Source: Prosopocoilus inquinatus
Lineage: Eukaryota > Arthropoda > Insecta > Coleoptera > Lucanidae
Direction: 5' to 3'
Length of the DNA: 64,000 nt
Assembly (NCBI GenBank): GCA_036172665.1
Contig: JAYKNF010000046.1
Location: forward strand, 77,001-141,000
In this document: piece after piece, positions 50,821 through 63,296 of the stretch
Numbering within the stretch: the stretch's first letter is position 1
Layout of the letters: each line of letters begins with the position of its first letter
Notes under the pieces: generated by a model
The model's database searches: none
What the model was told of the DNA's origin: nothing
What the model saw: only the letters and a program-made list of their open reading frames with translations
Made by a program: the position numbers and the translations under genes

Positions 50821-53800
50821 ACAACGCTAATGCGTGTTGTTTCGTTTAAAACTATTTCCAGCTTCTGCTGCGTCCGAAAATTTCTTATGTCACATCATAG
50901 TTACTGGAGTCCATCGAAACGTCAAATAACATAGTAGATAAGTAAGGATCGATTAGATACATCACAGGAACAACGCTAATACGTGTTGTCTCGTTCAAAA
51001 CTATTTCCAGCTTCTGCTGCGTCCGAAATCTTTGTATCTCACATCAGAGTTCCTGGAGTCCATCCAAACGTCAAATAACATGATAGATGAGTAAGGATCG
51101 ATTAGATACCTCACAGGAACAACGCTAATACGTGTTGTTTCGTTTAAAACTATTTCCAGCTTCTGCTGCGTCCGAAAACGTCGTATCTCACATCAGAGTT
51201 ACTGGAGTCAATCGAAATGTCAAATAACATGATAGATAAGTAAGGATCAACGCTAATGCGAGTTGTTTCGTTTAAAACTATTTCCAGCTCCTGCTGCGTC
51301 CAAAAACTTTGTATCTCACATCAGACTTACTGGAGTCCATCCAAACGTCAAATAACATGTTAGATGATCGTTTATTTACATCACAGGAACAACGCTAATA
51401 CGTGTTGTTTCGTTCAAAACTATTTGCAGCTTCTGCTGCGTCCGAGAACTTTGTATCTCCCATCAGAGTTACTGGAGTCCATCCAAACGTCAAATAACAT
51501 GATAGATGAGTAAGGATCGATTAGATACATCACAGGAACAACGCTAATACGTGTTGTTTCATTTAAAACTATTTCCAGCTCCTGCTGCGTCCAAAAACTT
51601 CGTATCTCACATCAGAATTACTAGAGTCCATCGAAACGTCAAATAACATGATAGATGAGTAAGGATCGATTAGATACATCACAGGAACAACGCTAATGCG
51701 TGTTGTTTCGTTTAAAACTATTTCCAGCTCCTGCTGCGTCCAAAAACTTTGTATCTCACATCAGATTTACTGGAGTCCATCCAAACGTCAAATAACATGT
51801 TAGATAAGTAAGGATCGATTAGATACATCACAGGAACAACGCTAAAACGTGTTGTTTCGTTCAAAACTATTTCCAGCTTCTGCTGCGTCCGAAAACGTCG
51901 TATCTCACATCAAAGTTACTGGAGTCCATCGAAACGTCAAATAACATAGTAGCTAAGTAAGGATCGATTAGATACATCACAGGAACAACGCTAAAACGTG
52001 TTGTTTCGTTCAAAACTATTTCCAGCTTCTGCTGCGTCCGAAATCTCTGTATCTCACATCAGAGTTACTGGAGTCCGTCCAAACGTCAAATAACATGATA
52101 GATGAGTAAGGATCGATTAGATACATCACAGGAACAACGCTAATATGTGTTGTTTCGTTTAAAACTATTTCCAGATGCTGCTGCGTCCGAAAACGTCGTA
52201 TATCACATCAGAGTTACTGGAGTCCATCGATATGTCAAATAACATGATAGATAAGTAAGGATCGATTAGATACAGCACAGGAACAACGCTAATGCGAGTT
52301 GTTTCGTTTAAAGCTATTTCTAGCTTCAGCTGCGTCCGAGAACTTTGTATCTCACATCAGAGTTACTGAAGTCCATCCAAACGTCAAATAACATTATAGA
52401 TAAGTAAGGATCGATTAGATACAGCACAGGAACAACGCTAATGCGTGTTGTTTCGTTTAAAACTATTTCCAGCTTCTGCTGCGTCCGAAAATTTCGTATC
52501 TCATATTAGAGTTACTGGAGTCCATCGAAACGTCAAATAACATGATAGATGAGTAAGGATCGATTAGATACATCACAGGAACAACGCTAATGCGTGTTGT
52601 TTCGTTTAAAACTATTTCCAGCTTCTGCTGCGTCCGAAAACTTTGTATCTCACATCAGAGTTACTGGAGTCCATCCAAACGTCAAATAACATGATAGATG
52701 AGTAAGGATCGATTAGATACATCACAGGAACAACGCTAATGCGTGTTGTTTCGTTTAAAACTATTTCCAGCTTCTGCTGCGTCCGAAAATTTCGTATCTC
52801 ACATCAAAGTTACTGGAGTCCATCGGAACGCCAAATAACATTATAGATGAGTAAGGATCGATTAGATACACCACAGGAACAACGCTAATGTGTGTTGTTT
52901 CGTTTAAAACTATTTCCAGCTTCTGCTGCGTCCGAGAACTTCGTATCTCACATCAGGGTTACTGGAGTCCATCCAAAAGTCAAATAACATGATAGATGAG
53001 TAAGGATCGATTAGATACATCACAGGAACAACGCTAATACGTGTTGTTTCGTTTAAAACTATTTAAAACTTCTGCTGCGTCCGAGAACGTCGTATCTCAC
53101 ATCAGAGTTACTGGAGTCCATCCAAACGTCAAATAACATGATAGATGAGTAAGGATCGATTAGATACATCACAGTAACAACGCTAATACGTGTTATTTCG
53201 TTTAAAACTATTTCCAGCTCTTGCTCCGTCCAAAAACTTCGTATCTCACATCAGAATTACTAGAGTTCATCGAAACGTCAAATAACATGATAGATGAGTA
53301 AGGATCGATTAGATGCATCACAGGAACAACGCTAATACGTGTTGTTTCGTTTAAAACTATTTCCAGTTTCTGCTGCGTCCGAAAACGTATCTCACATCAA
53401 AGTTACTGGAGTCCATCGAAACGTCAAATAACATAGTAGCTAAGTAAGGATCGATTAGATACATCACAGGAACAACGCTAAAACGTGTTGTTTCGTTCAA
53501 AACTATTTCCAGCTTCTGCTGCGTCCGAAAACGTCGTATCTCACATCAGAGTTACTGGAGTCCATCGAAATGTCAAATAACATGATAGATAAGTAAGGAT
53601 CGATTAGATACAGCACAGGAACAACGCTAATGCGAGTTGTTTCGTTTAAAACTATTTCTAGCTTCAGCTGCGTCCGAGAACTTCGTATCTCACATCAAAG
53701 TTACTGGAGTCCATCGAAACGCCAAATAACATGATAGATGAGCAAGGATCGATTAGATACATCACAGGAACAACGCTAATACGTGTTGTTTCGTTTAAAA

Positions 53801-54525
53801 CTATTTCCAGCTTCTGCTGCGTCCGAAAACGTCGTAACTCACATCAAAGTTACTGGAGTCAATCGAAACGTCAAATAACATAGTAGCTAAGTAAGGATCG
53901 ATTAGATACATCACAGGAACAACGCTAATACGTGTTGCTTCGTTTAAAACTATTTCCAGTTTCTGCTGCGTCCGAGAACTTCGTATCTCACATCAGGGTT
54001 AATGGAATCCATCGAAACGTCAAAAAACATGATAGATAAGTAATTATCGATTAGATACAGCACAGGAACAACGCTAATGCGTGTTGTTTCGTTTAGAACT
54101 ATTTCAAGCTTCTGCTGCGTCCGAGAACTTTGTATCTCAAATCAGAGTTACTGGAGTCCATCCAAACGTAAAATAACAAGATAGATGAGTAAGGATCGAT
54201 TAGATACATCACAGGAACAACGCTAATACGTGTTGTTTCGTTTAAAACTATTTCCAGCTTCTGCTGCGTCCGAAAACGTCTTATCTCACATCAGAGTTAC
54301 TGGAGTCCATTCAAACGTCAAATAACATGATAGACGAGTAAGAATCGATTAGATACATCACAGGAACAACGCCAATGCGTGTTGTTTCGTTTAAAACTAT
54401 TTCCAGCTCCTGCTGCGTCCAAAAACTTTGTATCTCACATCAGACTTACTGGAGTCCATCCAAACGTCAAATAACATGTTAGATAAGTAAGGATCGTTTA
54501 GATACATCACAGGAACAACGCTAAT
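50821..54525 (-). repeat. Nested block R5, copy C (3.7 kb)
   Basis: It matches copy B at offset 4,141 from 46,680 to about 48,262, and at offset 3,992 from about 48,407 to 50,533. The drop of exactly 149 bp shows that C lacks the unit carrying GAGTAAGTATCGATTAG. The left edge is sharp: just upstream, C has AGTAGGGATCG and CAGCACTGGAAC, which B lacks. A private TATTTGCAGCTTC near 51,422 is another C-only change. Confidence 0.85.
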
Positions 54526-56361
54526 ACGTGTTGTTTCGTTCAAAACTATTTCCACCTTCTGCTGCGTCCGAGAACTTTGTATCTCACATCAGAGTTACTG
54601 GAGTCCATCCAAACGTCAAATAACATGATAGATGAGTAAGGATCGATTAGATACATCACAGGAACAACGCTAATACGTGTTGTTTCATTTAAAACTATTT
54701 CCAGCTCCTGCTGCGTCCAAAAACTTCGTATCTCACATCAGAATTACTAGAGTCCATCGAAACGTCAAATAACATGATAGATGAGTAAGGATCGATTAGA
54801 TACATCACAGGAACAACGCTAATGCGTGTTGTTTCGTTTAAAACTATTTCCAGCTCCTGCTGCGTCCGAAAACTTTGTATCTCACATCAGACTTACTGGA
54901 GTCCATCCAAACGTCAAATAACATGTTAGATAAGTAAGGATCGTTTAGATACATCACAGGAACAACGCTAATACGTGTTGTTTCGTTCAAAACTATTTCC
55001 AGCTTCTGCTGCGTCCGAGAACTTTGTATCTCACATCAGAGTTACTGGAGTCCATCCAAACGTCAAATAACATGATAGATGAGTAAGGATCGATTAGATA
55101 CATCACAGGAACAACGCTAATACGTGTTGTTTCGTTTAAAACTATTTCCAGCTCCTGCTGCATCCAAAAACTTTGTATCTCACATCAGACTTACTAGAGT
55201 CCATCGAAACGTCAAATAACATAGTAGCTAAGTAAGGATCGATTAGATACATCACAGGAACAACGCCAATGCGTGTTGTTTCGTTTAAAATTATTTCCAG
55301 CTTCTGCTGCGTCCGAAAACGTCGTATCTCACATCAGAGTTACTGGAGTCCATCGAAACTTCAAATAACATGATAGATAAGTAAGGATCGATTAGATACA
55401 GCACAGGAACAACGCTAATACGTGTTGTTTCGTTTAAAACTATTTCCAGCTTCTGCTGCGTCCAAAAACTTTGTATCTCACATCAGATTTACTAGACTCC
55501 ATCGAAACCTCAAATAACATGATAGATCAGTAAGGATCGATTAGATACATCACAGGAACAACGCTAATGCGTGTTGTTTCGTTTAAAACTATTTCCAGCT
55601 TCTGCTGCGTCCGAAAATTTCGTATCTCACATCAGAGTTACTGGAGTCCATCTAAACTTCAAATAGCATAGTAGATAAGCAAAGATCGATTAGATACATC
55701 ACAGGAACAACGCTAATACGTCTTGTTTCGTTCAAAACTATTTCCAGCTTCTGCTGCGTCCAAAAACTTTGTATCTCACATCAGAGTTACTGGAGTCCAT
55801 CCAAACGTAAAATAACATGATAGATGAGTAAGGATCGATTAGATACATCACAGGAACAACGCTAATGCGTGTTGTTTCATTTAAAACTATTTCCAGCTTC
55901 TGCTGCGTGCGAGAACTTCGTATCTCACATCAGGGTTACTGGAGTCCATCCAAACGTCAAATAACATGATAGATAAGTAAGGATCGATTAGATACATCAC
56001 AGGAACAACGCTTAATGCGTGTTGTTTCGTTTAAAACTATTTCCAGCTTCTGCTGCGTCCGAAAATTTCGAATCTCACATCAGAGTTACTGGAGTCCATC
56101 GAAACGTGTCAAACAACATAGTAGATAAGTAAGGATCAATTAGATACATCACAGGAACAACGCTAACACGTGTTGTTTCGTTCAAAACTATTTCCAGCTT
56201 CTGCTGCGTCCGAGAACTTTGTATCTCACATCAGAGTTACTGAAGTCCATCCAAACGTAAAATAACATGATAGATGAGTAAGGATCGATTACATACATCA
56301 CAGGAACAACGCTAATACGTGTTGTTTCGTTTAAAACTATTTCCAGCTTCTGCTGCGTCCA
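53741..56361 (-). repeat. Block R3, copy 3, overlapping the end of R5 copy C
   Basis: It has the same 2.6 kb order as 43,370-45,977, at offset 10,371, including the GTTTAAAATT unit (55,283), GATAGATCAGTAAGG (55,522), CAAATAGCATAG, the 1-bp insertion near 56,011 and the 2-bp insertion near 56,104. It ends where GCGTCCAAAAACTTCG (56,357) replaces GCGTCCGAAAATTTC. The R3 and R5 blocks alternate along the - arm, so together they form a larger compound unit. Confidence 0.83.
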
Positions 56362-57257
56362 AAAACTTCGTATCTCACATCAGAGTTACTAGAGTCCATC
56401 GAAACGTCAAATAACATGATAGATAAATAAGGATCGATTAGATACATCACAGGAACAACGCTAATGCGTGTTGTTTCGTTTAAAACTATTTCCAGCTTCT
56501 GCTGCGTCCGAAAATTTCGTATCTCACATCAGAGTTACTGGAGTCCATCTAAACTTCAAATAGCATAGTAGATAAGCAAGGATCGATTAGATACATCACA
56601 GGAACAACGCTAATACTTCTTGTTTCGTTCAAAACTATTTCCAGCTTCTGCTGCGTCCAAAAACTTTGTATCTCACATCAGAGTTACTGGAGTCCATCCA
56701 AACGTAAAATAACATGATAGATGAGTAAGGATCGATTAGATACATCACAGGAACAACGCTAATGCGTGTTGTTTCATTTAAAACTATTTCCAGCTTCTGC
56801 TGCGTGCGAGAACTTCTTATCTCACATCAGGGTTACTGGAGTCCATCCAAACGTCAAATAACATGATAGATAAGTAAGGATCGATTAGATACATCACAGG
56901 AACAACGCTTAATGCGTGTTGTTTCGTTTAAAACTATTTCCAGCTTCTGCTGCGTCCGAAAATTTCGTATCTCACATCAGAGTTACTGGAGTCCATCGAA
57001 ACGTGTCAAACAACATAGTAGATAAGTAAGGATCAATTAGATACATCACAGGAACAACGCTAATACGTGTTGTTTCGTTCAAAACTATTTCCAGCTTCTG
57101 CTGCGTCCGAGAACTTTGTATCTCACATCAGAGTTACTGAAGTCCATCCAAACGTAAAATAACATGATAGATGAGTAAGGATCGATTACATACATCACAG
57201 GAACAACGCTAATACGTGTTGTTTCGTTTAAAACTATTTCCAGCTTCTGCTGCGTCC
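55535..57257 (-). repeat. Local six-unit (897-bp) tandem duplication
   Basis: About 55,535-56,360 is repeated at 56,432-57,257 with an 897-bp step (6 x 149 + 3). The 3 bp come from the 1-bp and 2-bp insertions carried by the duplicated units. CAAATAGCATAGTAGATAAGC is seen at 55,660 and 56,557. This extra copy explains why offsets between copies change from 10,371 to 11,268 across this point. Confidence 0.85.
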
Positions 57258-60200
57258 GAAAATTTCTTATGTCACATCATAGTTACTGGAGTCCATCGAA
57301 ACGTCAAATAACATGATAGATAAGTAAGGATCGATAAGATACAGCACAGGGACAACGCTAATACGTGTTGTTTCGTTTAAAACTATTTCCAGCTCCTGCT
57401 GCATCCAAAAACTTTGTATCTCACATCAGACTTACTGGAGTCCATCCAAACGTCAAATAACATGTTAGATAAGTAAGAATCGTTTAGATACATCACAGGA
57501 ACAACGCTAATACGTGTTGTTTCGTTCAAAACTATTTCCAGCTTCTGCTGCGTCCGAGAACTATGTATCTCACATCAGAGTTACTGGAGTCCATTCAAAC
57601 GTCAAATAACATGATAGATGAGTAAGGATCGATTAGATACATCACAGGAACAACGCTAATACGTGTTGTTTCGTTTAAAACTATTTCCAGCTCTTGCTGC
57701 GTCCAAAAACTTCGTATCTCACATCAGAATTACTAAAGTCCATCGAAAAGTCAAATAACATGATAGATGAGTAAGGATCGATTAGATACATCACAGGAAC
57801 AACGCTAATGCGTGTTGTTTCGTTTAAAACTATTTCTAGCTTCAGCTGCGTCCGAGAGCTTCGTAACTCACATCAAAGTGTCTGGAGTCCATCGAAACGC
57901 CAAATAACATGATAGATGAGTAAGGATCGATTAGATACATCACAGGAACAACGCTAATGCGTGTTGTTTCGTTTAAAACTATTTCCAGGTTCTGCTGCGT
58001 CCGAAAATTTCTTATGTCACATCATAGTTACTGGAGTCCATCGAAACGTCAAATAACATAGTAGATAAGTAAGGATCGATTAGATACATCACAGGAACAA
58101 CGCTAATACGTGTTGTCTCGTTCAAAACTATTTCCAGCTTCTGCTGCGTCCGAAATCTTTGTATCTCACATCAGAGTTCCTGGAGTCCATCCAAACGTCA
58201 AATAACATGATAGATGAGTAAGGATCGATTAGATACCTCACAGGAACAACGCTAATACGTGTTGTTTCGTTTAAAACTATTTCCAGCTTCTGCTGCGTCC
58301 GAAAACGTCGTATCTCACATCAGAGTTACTGGAGTCAATCGAAATGTCAAATAACATGATAGATAAGTAAGGATCAACGCTAATGCGAGTTGTTTCGTTT
58401 AAAACTATTTCCAGCTCCTGCTGCGTCCAAAAACTTTGTATCTCACATCAGACTTACTGGAGTCCATCCAAACGTCAAATAACATGTTAGATGATCGTTT
58501 ATTTACATCACAGGAACAACGCTAATACGTGTTGTTTCGTTCAAAACTATTTCCAGCTTCTGCTGCGTCCGAGAACTTTGTATCTCACATCAGAGTTACT
58601 GGAGTCCATCCAAACGTCAAATAACATGATAGATGAGTAAGGATCGATTAGATACATCACAGGAACAACGCTAATACGTGTTGTTTCATTTAAAACTATT
58701 TCCAGCTCCTGCTGCGTCCAAAAACTTCGTATCTCACATCAGAATTACTAGAGTCCATCGAAACGTCAAATAACATGATAGATGAGTAAGGATCGATTAG
58801 ATACATCACAGGAACAACGCTAATGCGTGTTGTTTCGTTTAAAACTATTTCCAGCTCCTGCTGCGTCCAAAAACTTTGTATCTCACATCAGATTTACTGG
58901 AGTCCATCCAAACGTCAAATAACATGTTAGATAAGTAAGGATCGATTAGATACATCACAGGAACAACGCTAAAACGTGTTGTTTCGTTCAAAACTATTTC
59001 CAGCTTCTGCTGCGTCCGAAAACGTCGTATCTCACATCAAAGTTACTGGAGTCCATCGAAACGTCAAATAACATAGTAGCTAAGTAAGGATCGATTAGAT
59101 ACATCACAGGAACAACGCTAAAACGTGTTGTTTCGTTCAAAACTATTTCCAGCTTCTGCTGCGTCCGAAATCTCTGTATCTCACATCAGAGTTACTGGAG
59201 TCCGTCCAAACGTCAAATAACATGATAGATGAGTAAGGATCGATTAGATACATCACAGGAACAACGCTAATATGTGTTGTTTCGTTTAAAACTATTTCCA
59301 GATGCTGCTGCGTCCGAAAACGTCGTATATCACATCAGAGTTACTGGAGTCCATCGATATGTCAAATAACATGATAGATAAGTAAGGATCGATTAGATAC
59401 AGCACAGGAACAACGCTAATGCGAGTTGTTTCGTTTAAAGCTATTTCTAGCTTCAGCTGCGTCCGAGAACTTTGTATCTCACATCAGAGTTACTGAAGTC
59501 CATCCAAACGTCAAATAACATTATAGATGAGTAAGTATCGATTAGATACATCACAGGAACAACGATAATATGTGTTGTTTCGTTTAAAACTATTTCCAGC
59601 TGCTGCTGCGTCCGAAAACTTCGTATCTCACATCAGAGTTACTGGAGTATATCGAAATGTCAAATAACATGATAGATAAGTAAGGATCGATTAGATACAG
59701 CACAGGAACAACGCTAATGCGTGTTGTTTCGTTTAAAACTATTTCCAGCTTCTGCTGCGTCCGAAAATTTCGTATCTCACATTAGAGTTACTGGAGTCCA
59801 TCGAAACGTCAAATAACATGATAGATGAGTAAGGATCGATTAGATACATCACAGGAACAACGCTAATGCGTGTTGTTTCGTTTAAAACTATTTCCAGCTT
59901 CTGCTGCGTCCGAAAACTTTGTATCTCACATCAGAGTTACTGGAGCCCATCCAAACGTCAAATAACATGATAGATGAGTAAGGATCGATTAGATACATCA
60001 CAGGAACAACGCTAATGCGTGTTGTTTCGTTTAAAACTATTTCCAGCTTCTGCTGCGTCCGAAAATTTCGTATCTCACATCAAAGTTACTGGAGTCCATC
60101 GGAACGCCAAATAACATTATAGATGAGTAAGGATCGATTAGATACATCACAGGAACAACGCTAATGTGTGTTGTTTCGTTTAAAACTATTTCCAGCTTCT

Positions 60201-61445
60201 GCTGCGTCCGAGAACTTCGTATCTCACATCAGGGTTACTGGAGTCCATCCAAAAGTCAAATAACATGATAGATGAGTAAGGATCGATTAGATACATCACT
60301 GGAACAACGCTAATACGTGTTGTTTCGTTTAAAACTATTTAAAACTTCTGCTGCGTCCGAGAACGTCGTATCTCACATCAGAGTTACTGGAGTCCATCCA
60401 AACGTCAAATAACATGATAGATGAGTAAGGATCGATTAGATACATCACAGTAACAACGCTAATACGTGTTATTTCGTTTAAAACTATTTCCAGCTCTTGC
60501 TCCGTCCAAAAACTTCGTATCTCACATCAGAATTACTAGAGTTCATCGAAACGTCAAATAACATGATAGATGAGTAAGGATCGATTAGATGCATCACAGG
60601 AACAACGCTAATACGTGTTGTTTCGTTTAAAACTATTTCCAGTTTCTGCTGCGTCCGAAAACGTATCTCACATCAAAGTTACTGGAGTCCATCGAAACGT
60701 CAAATAACATAGTAGCTAAGTAAGGATCGATTAGATACATCACAGGAACAACGCTAAAACGTGTTGTTTCGTTCAAAACTATTTCCAGCTTCTGCTGCGT
60801 CCGAAAACGTCGTATCTCACATCAGAGTTACTGGAGTCCATCGAAATGTCAAATAACATGATAGATAAGTAAGGATCGATTAGATACAGCACAGGAACAA
60901 CGCTAATGCGAGTTGTTTCGTTTAAAACTATTTCTAGCTTCAGCTGCGTCCGAGAACTTCGTATCTCACATCAAAGTTACTGGAGTCCATCGAAACGCCA
61001 AATAACATGATAGATGAGCAAGGATCGATTAGATACATCACAGGAACAACGCTAATACGTGTTGTTTCGTTTAAAACTATTTCCAGCTTCTGCTGCGTCC
61101 GAAAACGTCGTAACTCACATCAAAGTTACTGGAGTCAATCGAAACGTCAAATAACATAGTAGCTAAGTAAGGATCGATTAGATACATCACAGGAACAACG
61201 CTAATACGTGTTGCTTCGTTTAAAACTATTTCCAGTTTCTGCTGCGTCCGAGAACTTCGTATCTCACATCAGGGTTAATGGAATCCATCGAAACGTCAAA
61301 AAACATGATAGATAAGTAATTATCGATTAGATACAGCACAGGAACAACGCTAATGCGTGTTGTTTCGTTTAGAACTATTTCAAGCTTCTGCTGCGTCCGA
61401 GAACTTTGTATCTCAAATCAGAGTTACTGGAGTCCATCCAAACGT
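56428..61445 (-). repeat. 5.0 kb near-identical segment, copy 2 (contains nested block R5 copy D)
   Basis: This is the second copy of 45,160-50,177. It carries all R5 marks (58,009; 58,111; 58,375; 58,487; 60,657). Private substitutions noticed include TACTTCTTGTTTCG near 56,613 (TACGTCTTG in copy 1) and GGAGCCCATCC near 59,944. After 61,445 three units present in copy C are missing, because the offset between C and this region falls from 7,276 to 6,829 (447 bp = 3 units). Confidence 0.88.
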
Positions 61446-63296
61446 CAAATAACATGTTAGATAAGTAAGGATCGTTTAGATACATCACAGGAACAACGCT
61501 AATACGTGTTGTTTCGTTTAAAACTATTTCCAGCTTCTGCTGCGTCCGAAAACGTCTTATCTCACATCAGAGTTACTGGAGTCCATTCAAACGTCAAATA
61601 ACATGATAGACGAGTAAGAATCGATTAGATACATCACAGGAACAACGCCAATGCGTGTTGTTTCGTTTAAAACTATTTCCAGCTCCTGCTGCGTCCAAAA
61701 ACTTTGTATCTCACATCAGACTTACTGGAGTCCATCCAAACGTCAAATAACATGTTAGATAAGTAAGGATCGTTTAGATACATCACAGGAACAACGCTAA
61801 TACGTGTTGTTTCGTTCAAAACTATTTCCAGCTTCTGCTGCGTCCGAGAACTTTGTATCTCACATCAGAGTTACTGGAGTCCATCCAAACGTCAAATAAC
61901 ATGATAGATGAGTAAGGATCGATTAGATACATCACAGGAACAACGCTAATACGTGTTGTTTCGTTTAAAACTATTTCCAGCTCCTGCTGCATCCAAAAAC
62001 TTTGTATCTCACATCAGACTTACTAGAGTCCATCGAAACGTCAAATAACATAGTAGCTAAGTAAGGATCGATTAGATACATCACAGGAACAACGCCAATG
62101 CGTGTTGTTTCGTTTAAAATTATTTCCAGCTTCTGCTGCGTCCGAAAACGTCGTATCTCACATCAGAGTTACTGGAGTCCATCGAAACTTCAAATAACAT
62201 GATAGATAAGTAAGGATCGATTAGATACAGCACAGGAACAACGCTAATACGTGTTGTTTCGTTTAAAACTATTTCCAGCTTCTGCTGCGTCCAAAAACTT
62301 TGTATCTCACATCAGATTTACTAGACTCCATCGAAACCTCAAATAACATGATAGATCAGTAAGGATCGATTAGATACATCACAGGAACAACGCTAATGCG
62401 TGTTGTTTCGTTTAAAACTATTTCCAGCTTCTGCTGCGTCCGAAAATTTCGTATCTCACATCAGAGTTACTGGAGTCCATCTAAACTTCAAATAGCATAG
62501 TAGATAAGCAAAGATCGATTAGATACATCACAGGAACAACGCTAATACGTCTTGTTTCGTTCAAAACTATTTCCAGCTTCTGCTGCGTCCAAAAACTTTG
62601 TATCTCACATCAGAGTTACTGGAGTCCATCCAAACGTAAAATAACATGATAGATGAGTAAGGATCGATTAGATACATCACAGGAACAACGCTAATGCGTG
62701 TTGTTTCATTTAAAACTATTTCCAGCTTCTGCTGCGTGCGAGAACTTCGTATCTCACATCAGGGTTACTGGAGTCCATCCAAACGTCAAATAACATGATA
62801 GATAAGTAAGGATCGATTAGATACATCACAGGAACAACGCTTAATGCGTGTTGTTTCGTTTAAAACTATTTCCAGCTTCTGCTGCGTCCGAAAATTTCGA
62901 ATCTCACATCAGAGTTACTGGAGTCCATCGAAACGTGTCAAACAACATAGTAGATAAGTAAGGATCAATTAGATACATCACAGGAACAACGCTAACACGT
63001 GTTGTTTCGTTCAAAACTATTTCCAGCTTCTGCTGCGTCCGAGAACTTTGTATCTCACATCAGAGTTACTGAAGTCCATCCAAACGTAAAATAACATGAT
63101 AGATGAGTAAGGATCGATTACATACATCACAGGAACAACGCTAATACGTGTTGTTTCGTTTAAAACTATTTCCAGCTTCTGCTGCGTCCAAAAACTTCGT
63201 ATCTCACATCAGAGTTACTAGAGTCCATCGAAACGTCAAATAACATGATAGATAAATAAGGATCGATTAGATACATCACAGGAACAACGCTAATGC
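61446..63296 (-). repeat. Block R3, partial copy 4
   Basis: It matches about 54,617-56,467 at offset 6,829. Marks are the GTTTAAAATT unit at 62,112, GATAGATCAG at 62,351, CAAATAGCATAG near 62,489, ACGCTTAATGCG near 62,840, AAACGTGTCAAAC near 62,933 and AATTTCGAATCTC (56,066 and 62,895), which is shared only by these two copies. The match ends where ATGCGTCTCGCTTCG (63,293) replaces ATGCGTGTTGTTTCG. Confidence 0.84.
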
